Positions 17,317 to 26,892 are shown, numbered from the stretch's first letter. The stretch: DNA of 64,000 nt from B1Sed10-231 sp046483385 (GCA_046483385.1 JAWODG010000194.1:5983-69982); one strand, 5' to 3'. The notes: a model not told the origin generated them from the letters alone. A program made the numbers and translations.

Positions 17317-19695
17317 CTACTCCGACCAGGCGGTGAGGGAGGATAGCTTGCTCTGCTTCTCGCAGAGGCTTGCGTAGGTGCCCCCGAGTTCAACCAGTTC
17401 CTCGTGCGTGCCGCTCTCCACCAGTTCACCGTGGTCCAGCACCAGCAGGCGGTTGGCGTACTTGAGCGTCGAGAGGCGGTGGGCGATGGCGAAGGTGGTG
17501 CGCCCCGCGATCAGCCGGCGCAGGGCCTGCTGGATCTTCTCCTCCGTCTCGGTGTCCACGCTGGCGGTGGCTTCGTCCAGTATCAGTATGCGCGGGTTCT
17601 TCAGGATGGCGCGGGCGATGGCGATGCGCTGGCGCTCGCCGCCGCTGACCCGCAGCCCGCGCTCGCCCACCAGCGTGTCGTAGCCCTCGGGGAAGTCAAC
17701 GATGAAGTTGTGCGCATTGGCGGCCTTCGCGGCGGCCATGACCTCCAGCGGCGTGGCGTCCTGCTGGCTGTAGGCGATGTTCTCGGCGATGGTGCCGCTG
17801 AACAGGAACGGCTCCTGGCTGACGATGCCGATCTGCCGGCGCAGGCTCTCCACCTTCACGTCGGTCAGGTCGTGCCCGTCGATCAGCACCTGACCCTCGT
17901 CCACCTTGTAGAAGTGGCAGACCAGGTTGATGACGGTGGTCTTGCCGGCGCCGGAATGGCCCACCAGGCCGATCATCTCCCCCGGCTCCACCTCGAAGCT
18001 CATATCCTTCAGGACCGGCTCGTCGGGCTCGTAGCCGAAGGTGACGTTCCGGAACTCGACGCGACCCTCGATGGGCGGCATCTCGACGACGCGGTCCTCA
18101 GTTTCAAGTTCCGGTTCGCTGTCAAGCACCTCGAAGACGCGGTCGGCGCTGGTGGCCGCCCGCTCGAACTCCGGCAGCGCCCGCGCCAGGTCCATCACCG
18201 GCTGGTAGAAGCGATGCATGAAGCCCGTGAAAGCGGTGATGATACCTATAGTGACTCCCTTGCCGTAGATGAGCATCAGGCCGCCGACCACAAAGACCAG
18301 CAATTGACCGATGCCCGTGGCCAGCCGGAAGACCGGGCGCAGGACCACCTGCACCCGGGTGGCCCTCATCTCCTGGGTGAACACGCGGTCCATAATACCC
18401 TCGAACCGGCCGGTTTCGTGCCGGCTTCGCGCGAACGCCTTCACCACGCGGATGCCCGGTATGACGTCCCCGAGGAAGCGGTTGATAGCTGCGTAACGCC
18501 GCCAGAGCATGTGGTAGATCCGGTGCACTTTGCGTCGGGCAATCTCGCTGGCGATGGCCAGGATGGGTATCGGCGCCAGGACAACCACCGCCAGGGTGAA
18601 GTGCATCTGGAACATGAACGTGATGATGAAGATGATCATCAGCACGTCGCCGATCAGGTTGAACAGGCGCTGGCTGAGGAAGCGGTGGATGCGGTTGACG
18701 TCGCGGGTGATGCGCGACATGACCCGCCCGGTCTCCTCATGGTGATAGAAGGAGAGGCTCAGCTTCATCATGTGGGAGAAGGTGCGGTTGCTCAGGTCCA
18801 CCACGATGCGGTTGCCGATCCATGCGCTGGCGTAGCTGCGCAATGCCCCGATGGCCGACGGGATGACCAGCATGGCCAGCATGATAGCACCGAAGATGAG
18901 AAGCAGATTGTCGGAACCTGGTTCGCCGAAGCGGTACCAGAAATGCGTCTCCGGTGCCTCACCCTGGACGGCGGGCACAAGGGCGAGGTCCATGATCCAC
19001 TTGTGGACGTACGGTGAGACGAGCGACAGCAGCCGGACCGCGACCATCAATCCCATGCAGAGCGCGGCGATGCGCAGATAGGGCACCAGCAGCTTCAGCA
19101 TCCGGCCCAGCAGGCGGTGCTTGTTCATGCACGCAACGCAGATGCCCAGTCGGGGGTGAATGGCCCGGCCACACTTCTCGCAAACGTCCCGCTCGGGCAG
19201 CGTCAACTCCAGTTCGTCCGGCTTCTGCAATGCCTCCGGGCCTTGCTCGCCGATCTGCTCGAGCAACTGCCGGGCGGCCTTCAGCTTCCACGCGGTCATG
19301 TTGCTGGACCGCAGCACGCGCTCCCAGCCCTCCCCGCGGTCGGCGAAGAGGATGTGGTTGCCGGTCATCTCGCGCAACCGCACGCCCTTCAGCTCCTCCA
19401 GGGACAGCTCCAGCTTCCGGGCATACTCGCCCTCGTCCTCTTCCTCCCAGGTCATCAGGCGGCGGTCGGTCAGCACCAGCCAGCACTGGTCGTACCGCCC
19501 CGCGACGCTCAGGTCCACCGGAAAGGAGAAGACGACCCTCTCCTCCGGGCCCAGCGTCTCGCGCACCAGCCGATCGAGTTCGTCGGGCGGCGGATGCTGT
19601 AGTTCCCCCAATGCGGCGCCGTCGCTGGCCCTCTGGAGGTCCAGGTAAACGTCCGGCCGCTGCTCGGGGCTTGTTGGCATTTCGAAGGTACTCAT
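17317..19695 (-). CDS. ABC exporter (fused permease-ATPase) with N-terminal PH-like and zinc-ribbon domains
   Basis: About 792 residues. Residues 1-150 resemble a bacterial PH-like domain (YDQCWLVLTDRRLMTWEEED, ELKGVRLREMTGNHILFAD). A four-cysteine zinc ribbon follows (CEKCGRAIHPRLGICVAC, about 173-190). Then come a six-helix type I exporter domain (about 205-520) and an ATPase domain with Walker A GHSGAGKTT, the Q-loop SQEPFLF, signature VSGGERQRIA and Walker B ILILDEATAS. This half-transporter should work as a homodimer in the inner membrane. The substrate is unknown. The ATG at 19695 follows GGGAGA. It is co-transcribed with DUF1854 from a promoter overlapped by a TetR-type palindrome. Confidence 0.9.
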   Translation of the reverse strand: MSTFEMPTSPEQRPDVYLDLQRASDGAALGELQHPPPDELDRLVRETLGPEERVVFSFPVDLSVAGRYDQCWLVLTDRRLMTWEEEDEGEYARKLELSLEELKGVRLREMTGNHILFADRGEGWERVLRSSNMTAWKLKAARQLLEQIGEQGPEALQKPDELELTLPERDVCEKCGRAIHPRLGICVACMNKHRLLGRMLKLLVPYLRIAALCMGLMVAVRLLSLVSPYVHKWIMDLALVPAVQGEAPETHFWYRFGEPGSDNLLLIFGAIMLAMLVIPSAIGALRSYASAWIGNRIVVDLSNRTFSHMMKLSLSFYHHEETGRVMSRITRDVNRIHRFLSQRLFNLIGDVLMIIFIITFMFQMHFTLAVVVLAPIPILAIASEIARRKVHRIYHMLWRRYAAINRFLGDVIPGIRVVKAFARSRHETGRFEGIMDRVFTQEMRATRVQVVLRPVFRLATGIGQLLVFVVGGLMLIYGKGVTIGIITAFTGFMHRFYQPVMDLARALPEFERAATSADRVFEVLDSEPELETEDRVVEMPPIEGRVEFRNVTFGYEPDEPVLKDMSFEVEPGEMIGLVGHSGAGKTTVINLVCHFYKVDEGQVLIDGHDLTDVKVESLRRQIGIVSQEPFLFSGTIAENIAYSQQDATPLEVMAAAKAANAHNFIVDFPEGYDTLVGERGLRVSGGERQRIAIARAILKNPRILILDEATASVDTETEEKIQQALRRLIAGRTTFAIAHRLSTLKYANRLLVLDHGELVESGTHEELVELGGTYASLCEKQSKLSSLTAWSE

Positions 19696-19777
19696 ACGGT
19701 TTCTCCCGGTAACGCCCTCGCGGGCACGCTGTGGCCCCCTGCCCGCATGCGGGCGCGCACGCTGCACCCGGCGCGAC

Positions 19778-19797
19778 AGAACTGACCAGTCAGTTCT
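19778..19797. promoter_or_regulatory. TetR-type operator palindrome at the ABC exporter promoter
   Basis: AGAACTGACCAGTCAGTTCT: 9-bp perfect arms around a 2-base centre. It begins right after the -10 box of the minus-strand promoter and covers the expected transcription start, the classic position for a repressor. The ACTGAC/GTCAGT core resembles many TetR-family sites. No such regulator is encoded in the window. Confidence 0.65.
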
Positions 19798-19826
19798 ATT
19801 CTACCCCACCCCGCCCGAACGCGCAA
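19798..19826 (-). promoter_or_regulatory. Predicted promoter of the ABC exporter-DUF1854 operon
   Basis: Minus strand TTGCGC (19826-19821), 17-base spacer, TAGAAT (19803-19798). The transcription start is expected near 19791, inside the palindrome. Confidence 0.6.
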
Positions 19827-20213
19827 AGGAAAGCTCCGCTTCCGGCGCCAAATCGGCCGAACTGACCCCAACGAGCACCACGCCCGCGCCCTCGGCGGGG
19901 CAGTGCGAAGGGCGGGATAAACACCGAGGCACGGAGGACACGGAGAACGGCAAACGACAACGGCAGAAGTAGCGCTCCCGACCCGAGATAGTCCTCGTAC
20001 TCGCTCTTGCTCTCTGGGCGCCGAAGTCTCGGCGAAGGCGGCTCGTCCTCGTCTCTGTCTCCTTCACCCCCGGAGGACGCCGAGGGCTGCGACGCGCCGC
20101 CGTTCATTCATAATTCAGGATTCAGGATTCATAATTGGCCCCGCCCCGCTTCGCCGCCCGGGCCGTTTCGGTTATGATTGCGGGCGTGACTTTATCCGAA
20201 GGGGGCCGTCCCC
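19827..20213. repeat. Intergenic region with dispersed CACGGAG-type repeats
   Basis: Non-coding by my reading. It contains the string CCGAGGCACGGAGGACACGG with downstream GAACGGCAAACGACAACGGC, which recurs in altered form in the 57.1-57.6 kb gap and near 21733. It also holds ATTCAGGATTCAGGATTCAT tandem units (20112-20132). Such strings are common intergenic repeats in Planctomycetes-like genomes. Open frames here (for example on the minus strand from 20107) have repeat-derived composition and no ribosome site. Confidence 0.5.
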
Positions 20214-21701
20214 ATGGACTACGTGGCCATTTTTCACGCCAACCTGAACTACGCTTTCCTGGAGCCGTTCTTCTTCGAGCGCACCATCCGCGCGTCCTAC
20301 GAGACGATCATCGACGTGTTCCGGGAGCGCTGTCCGGACGCGAAATACGTCTTCGAAGCCTCCGGCTACACCGTCGAGCACATCGCCAAGGTCTGCCCGG
20401 ACGTCTTCGACAAGCTCAAGGACGCCATCGAGCGGGGCCAGTGCGAGTTCATGGGCTCCCCCTACGCCCACCCCATCCTGGCCAATATCCCCGAGGAAGA
20501 CGGCCGCTGGGCCAACGAGTTCGCCATGCGCACCTTCGAGGAATACCTGGGCTTCCGCCCGGAGAGCGGCTGGAATCCCGAGTGCACCTGGCGCCAGCAC
20601 GTGCCGCGAACCTTCCGGGACGTCGGCTACAAGTACCTGACGCTGGACTTCGAGAGCTACAAGGTCTCCACGGACAAGGAGTACGGGTGGGTGGAGCGCA
20701 ACCGCGGGCGCAACATCTACTGGGGCGGCCACCTGCCCGAGTACGATCTTGACCCGGACGATCCCGCCCTGCACAGGCCCTTCCAAGACGTGGTGCCCGG
20801 CCTGGGCGGCATGTGCCGCAGCGACCGGCTGGCCGGCCGCTCCATCGGCTACTTCCTGGGCCGTGTGCCGCTCGAGGACTACATCGAGAACATCGAGCGC
20901 TGGTCCGGCAGCGGCGGGGACGGCTCGCTGATCATCGTGGCCGACGACGCGGAGTACTGCGGCACGCGGGGATACTACGACATCAAGCACTACGGCGACT
21001 ACTCGAAGTGCTTCGGCGTGGTGCCCGAAGCCGGCGACCGGCTGGAGGCGATGGTCAACGCCGTCTGCGAGCTGGGCGACATGATCACCTTCAAGGAGGC
21101 CTGCGAGAAGGAGCCCGTGGGCGAGCCGTTCTTCGTGGAGGACGGCATGGCGTGGCACCGCACCTACGCGGAGGTCTGGGGCAGCACCCCGGAGGCCAAA
21201 CGGTTCGACCCGCAGCTCGACCTGATCCGCCAGGACTACAAGCGGAACGTGCAGCCCGTGGCGGAGGCCGACGAGCAATACAACGAGCTGGTGGACAAGT
21301 TCTGGTTCCACCTGACGTGCGCGGCCAACAGCGACGGCCGCTGGCCCCCGCCCCCGCGGGAGACCAGCGAATACCACCGCGGGTGGGTCGAGCGCGAGAT
21401 AGACCGCGCCCGGCAGGCACTCGACCAGCTCAAGGCGGCCGTCGGCGGTCCCATCGTCGTGGGGGAAGAGCGGAAAGCGGAATCGGCCACGAAACACGTC
21501 ATGACGCGCGAGTTCACCGTGGACGAGGTGCCGGACCTCAACTGGAAAGAGTTGCAGGATGCCCTCTACTACGCCCACGCCCTGAACGACGAACCGGAGA
21601 CCTGCGAAGAGGGCGCCGAGCTTATCCGCGCGGTGTTCGCCGAATACGAGCGCCGCGGCGTCGACCGCTGCGAGCCGCCGCGGATACGGGAGTGCGACTG
21701 A
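20214..21701 (+). CDS. Glycoside hydrolase family 57-like protein
   Basis: A 495-residue cytoplasmic protein (no signal peptide) with the N-terminal GH57 pattern. FHANLNYAFLEP replaces the usual HQPY motif near the start. CEFMGSPYAHPIL is the second motif region, and GFRPESGWNPECTWRQHVPR is the third, with Glu123 as the expected nucleophile. IIVADDAEYCGTRGYYD is a candidate for the fourth motif, with Asp as acid/base. GH57 enzymes are alpha-amylases, branching enzymes and alpha-galactosidases that keep the anomeric configuration. Substrate cannot be assigned here. Length is usual for the short members. It stands alone between repeat-bearing gaps. Confidence 0.8.
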   Translation: MDYVAIFHANLNYAFLEPFFFERTIRASYETIIDVFRERCPDAKYVFEASGYTVEHIAKVCPDVFDKLKDAIERGQCEFMGSPYAHPILANIPEEDGRWANEFAMRTFEEYLGFRPESGWNPECTWRQHVPRTFRDVGYKYLTLDFESYKVSTDKEYGWVERNRGRNIYWGGHLPEYDLDPDDPALHRPFQDVVPGLGGMCRSDRLAGRSIGYFLGRVPLEDYIENIERWSGSGGDGSLIIVADDAEYCGTRGYYDIKHYGDYSKCFGVVPEAGDRLEAMVNAVCELGDMITFKEACEKEPVGEPFFVEDGMAWHRTYAEVWGSTPEAKRFDPQLDLIRQDYKRNVQPVAEADEQYNELVDKFWFHLTCAANSDGRWPPPPRETSEYHRGWVEREIDRARQALDQLKAAVGGPIVVGEERKAESATKHVMTREFTVDEVPDLNWKELQDALYYAHALNDEPETCEEGAELIRAVFAEYERRGVDRCEPPRIRECD

Positions 21702-21936
21702 GCGGAGGCCGGCTGCCCGAGGCGGGATTCTTAGCCACGGAGGGCAGCAAGGCCACGAGGACGGGAGAGACGCTGTGGGTTTTGCATGCCCTGCTCATGG
21801 AATCCCCGGGGGCGCACCGAGGCAGAGAAACTACGAGCGAGAGGGCGGCTGGGGGCGGCCTCCATGGCACAGCCGCCCTTGGCTGTGAACGGCCGCGCAA
21901 GCGGCCGAGAAGGAGATGCCCGGACTGCGGCGCTCC
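21702..21936. repeat. Intergenic region with hairpins and CACGGAG-type repeat
   Basis: Contains CACAGCCGCCCTTGGCTGTG (hairpin, about 21867-21886) and GGCCGCGCAAGCGGCC just after it, plus a CCACGGAGGGCAGCAAGGCC string. These match repeat elements seen elsewhere in the window. No gene supported. Confidence 0.45.
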
Positions 21937-22821
21937 TCAAGCCGAGGCCAGGGTCCGATACAGCAATTCGAAGGTGCCGTCGCGGTCTATCTGGTAGACG
22001 CGCACGATGCGCCCGAAGGTTCGCTGCCAGTTGTAGCGCAGGTCGTTGTCCACCGACGGGGCGTCCGTCTCCTCCCGGTACGCCAGTGACGGGTCCACCA
22101 GAAACGCGATGTCGCCGAGGTCGTAGAACGCCTTCCTCGGACTGCGCCAGTGCTCCGTGCGAAGACGGATCTCATGCAGGTAGCGCCCTATCTGGCCGCA
22201 GGGGGCCAGCCCCCGCTCCGTCTCCTCGACCGGCGCGCGGAGATAGGTGCCCGTGTCGAACAGCACCAGGGGGAGCTTCGAGGTGAACAGCACGCGCGCC
22301 GCCTTCAGGTCGCCCACAACGTTGAAGTTGGAGCACTTCTCGGGCCAAAACTGCGTTCGCCCGTGGTAGAGCACCACGATACGTTCGGCGATGCGCGGCT
22401 CCTTCAGGTACGCCGAGACGGTGTTCGTGCACGCGCCCAGCACGGCGATCCAGAGCGGTTCCTCCGGGGTATGCTGCATCGCCTTTTCGACAATGAAGCC
22501 CGCCCCCTCCGACTCCGACGGGACCGAACTGTACTGCAGGGGATCACCGCCTTTGCGGACCGGCCAACGACCTTCCATGCCGCAGTGGTTCAGCACGCGT
22601 TCTATCTCTTCGGCGGCCTTGACTGTGCTGCCCGGGTCGTCGGCGAAGTGGGTCGCGACGAATCCCTGCAGGTCAAAACGGTCGGGCCGGTGAACGGCCA
22701 GCGCAATGGCGAACTGGTCGTCCACCTCGCACCCGCAGTCGGTGTCGATCAGCAGAGGAATTCGCGCGTCCGGCGCGGGGATCTCCGGCACCCGGTGCTT
22801 CCCTTCGTGACTGGCAGTCAT
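21937..22821 (-). CDS. Inosine/uridine-preferring nucleoside hydrolase family protein
   Basis: About 294 residues. The family hydrolyses the N-glycosidic bond of ribonucleosides using a Ca2+ held by an N-terminal Asp cluster. Here IPLLIDTDCG (21-30) followed by CEVDDQFAIALAV keeps DTD (26-28) and DD (34-35), but with extra residues between them compared with the usual DTDxGxDD. LWIAVLGACTNTVSAYL and FNVVGDLKAARVLF match the family core. The start at 22821 is chosen over far-upstream codons because the homologous region begins there. It is divergent from the beta-helix gene. Substrate is not determined. Confidence 0.78.
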   Translation of the reverse strand: MTASHEGKHRVPEIPAPDARIPLLIDTDCGCEVDDQFAIALAVHRPDRFDLQGFVATHFADDPGSTVKAAEEIERVLNHCGMEGRWPVRKGGDPLQYSSVPSESEGAGFIVEKAMQHTPEEPLWIAVLGACTNTVSAYLKEPRIAERIVVLYHGRTQFWPEKCSNFNVVGDLKAARVLFTSKLPLVLFDTGTYLRAPVEETERGLAPCGQIGRYLHEIRLRTEHWRSPRKAFYDLGDIAFLVDPSLAYREETDAPSVDNDLRYNWQRTFGRIVRVYQIDRDGTFELLYRTLASA

Positions 22822-23034
22822 GGGTGCAAAGCTCCATTGCAGGGACGGAGGGGACCGCGATTCTACACGGGAGTTTGGCTTCTCGCCAGCGCCCTGAACC
22901 AGCCAGGACGGCCGGTTCGCCTTGACAGCGAGACAGCAGGTTCTACCCTGAAGCGGTGCCGGAACCGCAAGACAGGAGAAGGCGAGTTCACGCAACCGGC
23001 CGACGCTCGCCGATCGACGGAAGGGACACATGCC

Positions 23035-25323
23035 GTGACAAACGCGATGCGAACTGTGCGATGCTTCTGGGTAGTGCTCGCTGTTCTGACACTCATGGGA
23101 CAACACGCCGTCCGGGCCGGCAGCCAGACAGACAATGCGGCTGTTGACCGGTTGACCTGGGGCATTGGCGACCATTACAAGTTGCCAACCGACGCCGACG
23201 GCTGGAGCATCGTCGAGCCCGGGAAGCGGCACCGGAAGATATACGCGGCGGCCGACGGCGAAAAGGGCAACTCCGGCCTCTCACCCGACAGTCCCGTCAA
23301 TCTGAAAGCCGGCCGGCGCATGATCCGCAAGCGAAGCTCCGACTGGCTTCTGCTGCGGCGCGGCGACGTTTTCGGCGGCGGGATATCTCTCGGTGAGAAC
23401 ATGCTGGGGGAGTCCCCGCTGCGCCCCATCCTCATCGGGGCCTACGGCGAAGGTCCGCGACCGGTGATCCAGGGCGTGGGGGCCATCAAGAGCTTCCCGC
23501 GGGGAAACATCGTAATCCGAGACCTGCACCTGCGAGGGGGCAGGTTCAGAGTCATCACAAAAGGGCCCTTCCAGAACGTGCTCTTGGAAAACGTGCTTAT
23601 GGATAATGCCTCCGGCGCTCTGGTCGGCTCTATCAGGCATCTGACCATCCGTCGGTGCGTTATCAAGGACTGCCACCGCGAGCGGCCCAAAGCCGCTCGC
23701 AGGGACCCCAACGTAGGCTGGGCGCGTGATCCCCTGGGCAACCGGCACCAGGGTTTGTTCGCTAATAAGGTGCATGGCCTGCTGGTCGAGGAGAACGTGC
23801 TGGACCACAACGGGTGGGAGGAGGGTTATGTCGAGAGCGGCGGCGGCCCGGACGATCCCCAGCCACCCAGCATGTACAGCCATAACCTCTATCTGTCCAC
23901 CAAGAACCGCGACCTGACCGTCCGCGATAACATCAACGCGCGCGCCGCCTCGCAGGCGCTTCGCGACGGCTCCGGGCAGTTCTACGTCGGCAACGTGATG
24001 ATCGCCAACAACATCGGCGGCTATTCGGGCGCCGACCAGGGCCGGGGCAACTACACGACCTTCGCCGACAATGTGCTGATCCACCCGGCGGCGAAACGGG
24101 GTCCCAGGATCGGCGGGCGCGGCTGGGGCTGGTCCATGAAGGACATTGCGGGGTCGCAGGCATTGTGCAACATATTCGCCCACGCGCCCCGCGGGCAGAA
24201 CCAGCCGGGGCTGAAGAGGACCGAAGGCGTGCTGGTCGAAGACTATGTGCGCTACAACTGGCATGAGAGGGAGGACCTCAACCCGACGGGCAAGCCCTTC
24301 CCCGATCCAGACCGGACCATCACCACCTACGACCGTGAATTCGGCAGCGGAAAAGGCACCATTGAAAGCTTCATGGCGGAAGCCACCGCCCAGAGCAAGA
24401 GCAACTGGCGCCCTCGCTACTGCGCCAAAGCCCTCGTGGAGTACTTCCAAAAGGGATTCGGCATATGGCCCGGCGAGCGAACCGAACCGGGGACGATCAC
24501 CTTCACCGCCGAAGGCGGGGACCGTGTGCGGTGGGATAACAGATTCAACTGGTCGGACGAACATTCACCCATCGACGGCGACGGGGTCCGCCTCGACGGG
24601 CACGAGGTCTATTACTCCGGCACGCTCGACCTTGAATCGCTCGACCTGGGTGACGGCGGCGTGCTGCACATCCGCCAGGGACGGCTGACCCTCGGCCAGC
24701 CGGACGGCCTGGGCGCCGGCCCTCGTGGCGGCAGCGTTCTTCTCGACCGCAGCGGGTACCTCGTCCTGCACGGCCTCGTGGGGAATCACCCGATCAACTT
24801 TGCCGTCAGTGACGGCCGGCTGGAGAACCGGGGCGAGATTGGTGGTACCGATGTGCGGGTCGAGGCCGCCGGTGGCGAACTCTACCTGGCGGGCGGGGGT
24901 AACAACGTCCACCTGGGCAGCGGAAGCATTCTGAGGCTGATCGGCCCGTCCGTGCAGGCCGGTTACTACGGGAAGGGCGCGGGCCGGATTTCCTTCGAAA
25001 ACGGTTCGGCACTGAGGTTTACGTGCGACGCGGAGGGCCTCAGCACGCTTGGCGAGATCATGGGCGGAGAGCAGGCAGATTCATCGCTGGTCATCGCCTC
25101 GGACCGGACCGTCCTCGCGGTTGAACTGGGGAAGCTCAGGCTGCCTCCCGGCGAACACAGCCTCCTGCTCGCGGATGTCGATCATCTCCAGGGCAGGTTC
25201 GCGGAGGAGAGGATAACCGGAGCGGGGGCTGCCGCGATCGAAGGGGCCGAGATCGAGTATGACGAGCCGGCCGGCCAGATACGGCTTCGTCTCGTGTCCT
25301 CAGGGGACAGGGCACACCCGTAA
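23035..25323 (+). CDS. Secreted right-handed beta-helix protein
   Basis: About 762 residues. A signal peptide (CFWVVLAVLTLMGQHAVRAG) is followed by a parallel beta-helix region (about 110-350). It shows stacked short strands of the pectate-lyase/Beta_helix type: NIVIRDLHLRGG, NVLLENVLMDNASG, HLTIRRCVIKDC, LLVEENVLDHNGW. IYAADGEKGNSGLSPDSP near the N-terminus is typical of these proteins. The C-terminal third (LESLDLGDGGVLHIRQGRLTLGQ) looks like a second beta-solenoid. It probably binds or cleaves a polysaccharide outside the cytoplasm. The GTG at 23035 is preferred because GGAAGGG lies eight bases upstream; ATG 23047 is the alternative. Confidence 0.8.
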   Translation: MTNAMRTVRCFWVVLAVLTLMGQHAVRAGSQTDNAAVDRLTWGIGDHYKLPTDADGWSIVEPGKRHRKIYAAADGEKGNSGLSPDSPVNLKAGRRMIRKRSSDWLLLRRGDVFGGGISLGENMLGESPLRPILIGAYGEGPRPVIQGVGAIKSFPRGNIVIRDLHLRGGRFRVITKGPFQNVLLENVLMDNASGALVGSIRHLTIRRCVIKDCHRERPKAARRDPNVGWARDPLGNRHQGLFANKVHGLLVEENVLDHNGWEEGYVESGGGPDDPQPPSMYSHNLYLSTKNRDLTVRDNINARAASQALRDGSGQFYVGNVMIANNIGGYSGADQGRGNYTTFADNVLIHPAAKRGPRIGGRGWGWSMKDIAGSQALCNIFAHAPRGQNQPGLKRTEGVLVEDYVRYNWHEREDLNPTGKPFPDPDRTITTYDREFGSGKGTIESFMAEATAQSKSNWRPRYCAKALVEYFQKGFGIWPGERTEPGTITFTAEGGDRVRWDNRFNWSDEHSPIDGDGVRLDGHEVYYSGTLDLESLDLGDGGVLHIRQGRLTLGQPDGLGAGPRGGSVLLDRSGYLVLHGLVGNHPINFAVSDGRLENRGEIGGTDVRVEAAGGELYLAGGGNNVHLGSGSILRLIGPSVQAGYYGKGAGRISFENGSALRFTCDAEGLSTLGEIMGGEQADSSLVIASDRTVLAVELGKLRLPPGEHSLLLADVDHLQGRFAEERITGAGAAAIEGAEIEYDEPAGQIRLRLVSSGDRAHP

Positions 25324-26231
25324 CCGCACTGTGGGGCATCAGACCGGCTCCCACGTGGGCAGGGAATACGCTGCCCCGGGACCGAAGGCCCCGCCATTTC
25401 CCTCCTGTGTGGGGCCACGCCTGAGTCCGTCGTGCTACGGCGGCCCTGCCTCGGCGGACCAGGGCCATTCAGTAGTTGCCTCCAGGAGGCCGGACCGCAT
25501 TGGCCCCGGCGGGAGACCGACCGACGGGCCGCACGCACGCCACGCGCAGGCTCGGAGGCCCGCGCCTGAAGCACGCGAGCTTCAGCCGCTCAGTCAAAGC
25601 GGGTCCACCATGACAGGCTCACGGGGTTCGGGAGTGTTTCCACGAAGAGCGCCCGCAGAAGCATTGTCATTCAGAGGAGGAGCGCGGCTGCGACAACATT
25701 CATCCGCCGGCCGCACGGCGGGAATCTCTGTCTCGGAGCTCATTGCGCGCCTGCACAGCGCGATTCCCACCCGAGACGGGCAGACCTTCCCCGCCGGGTG
25801 AGTGGCATCATTGGTTCTGTCGGGCCCAACAGGAACAGCCCCCGCAAGGGGGCGGCAGTGATTAGCCCCATGGCGTAAGCCTGGGGGAAACGGACGACAA
25901 GGGCAAAAAGAGCCCGCCGCAGGGCGGGCGGCACAACCGCAGGGCACGGCTCAAGTGCCGCCCCTTGCGGGGCTCTCTTTTCTTCTCCTTACGCTCACCC
26001 GGGCTGACGCCCGGGCCTCAAACCTGCCGCCCGCCCTCCGGCGGGCTTCTGTCACTTCTGCCACCCATCATCGTTGACCGAAAGGCGAGCCTCTCACCCA
26101 GGGCGGGTAGACTCTGGCCGTCCCCTGAGTGACACAATTAGTCCTACCGGGCTCAGTGATGCAACAGAGCAGCAACAATTGAATGACCCCCCGCACTTCG
26201 CCGTGCTCTGGAATGTGCCCTCCGGCTCGGT
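25324..26231. repeat. Palindrome-rich intergenic region
   Basis: About 900 bases without a supported gene. Between 25838 and 26050 there is a run of hairpins: GCCCCC-GCAA-GGGGGC (25838-25853), CCCCATGGC-GTAA-GCCTGGGG (near 25866-25886), GCCCGCC-GCA-GGGCGGGC (near 25912), GCCGCCCCTTGCGGGGC and CCCGGGC-TGAC-GCCCGGG (25998-26015). They resemble REP-like or transposon-derived repeats. No transposase is present. Confidence 0.55.
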
Positions 26232-26292
26232 GTATACTCGGTATCTTGTTCCCTCTGGACTTGCCCCATCAGAACGTCACACGGAGCGGACA

Positions 26293-26892
26293 ATGGACCA
26301 CTCACACGCGTTACCACGTCTGCGTAAGTTGCGCGCCGGCGCGCACGTCTGGCGGCGCGAAGCGCCGGCACTCGTCAAACTCATGATGGCCTTCGGCATG
26401 GCGGCGCTTACCGGGGTGGCGGCCCAAGTGCGTATCCCGTTGCCCTTCACGCCCGTCCCGGTCACCGGACAGGTCTTCGCCGTGCTGCTGGCCGGCATCC
26501 TGCTCGGCGGCGCCTACGGCGGCCTCAGCCAGGCCTTCTACCTCGCATTGGGGGCGGCCGGTGTTCCGTGGGGAACCGGGTTGACCGGCGGGATGGCATG
26601 GCTGGCGGGTCCGACGGGGGGTTACCTCGTGGGCTTCGTCGCTGCCGCCGTGCTCATCGGCCGGGTGACGGACCGGTCGCCGGCGGCCCGTCGCTTCGTG
26701 CCGCAACTTGCGCTGTTGGCGTGCGGCGTCGCGGTCATCTACCTGTTCGGCATGGCCCATCTGGCCCTCAACCTGAAACTGGGGTGGCGGGCCGCCTTCC
26801 TCAATGGGGCGGTGCCGTTCCTGGGTGCCGATGCGCTGAAAGTCGCCGCCGCCGCGGCTGTCAGCACCGTGCTACTGCCCAAACAGGGCTGA
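26293..26892 (+). CDS. bioY: Biotin transporter substrate-binding membrane protein BioY
   Basis: About 199 residues, the usual size. BioY is the S-component of the energy-coupling-factor biotin transporter and can also import biotin alone. Six membrane segments are visible. The hallmark region VRIPLPFTPVPVTGQVFAVLLAG, then GGLSQAFYLALGAAGVPWG and TGGYLVGFVAA, is nearly consensus. FGMAHLALNL and PFLGADALKVAAAA complete the C-terminus. ATG 26293 has GGAG seven bases upstream. birA lies at 49.9 kb, so the cell may scavenge biotin. The RuBisCO-like operon starts 113 bases downstream with its own promoter. Confidence 0.96.
   Translation: MDHSHALPRLRKLRAGAHVWRREAPALVKLMMAFGMAALTGVAAQVRIPLPFTPVPVTGQVFAVLLAGILLGGAYGGLSQAFYLALGAAGVPWGTGLTGGMAWLAGPTGGYLVGFVAAAVLIGRVTDRSPAARRFVPQLALLACGVAVIYLFGMAHLALNLKLGWRAAFLNGAVPFLGADALKVAAAAAVSTVLLPKQG

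Noticed and set aside
17404..19017. A 537-codon plus-strand open frame opposite the ABC exporter
   Set aside because: Shadow of the exporter gene, rich in His and Asp, with no motif or start signal.
19796..20107. Minus-strand open frame of 103 codons upstream of the ABC exporter
   Set aside because: It runs through the repeat strings and the promoter/operator, with no ribosome site or domain.
25259..25801. Open frames in the gap after the beta-helix gene
   Set aside because: They overlap the end of the beta-helix gene or consist of Arg/Pro/Gly-rich shadow sequence; no start signal or family features.
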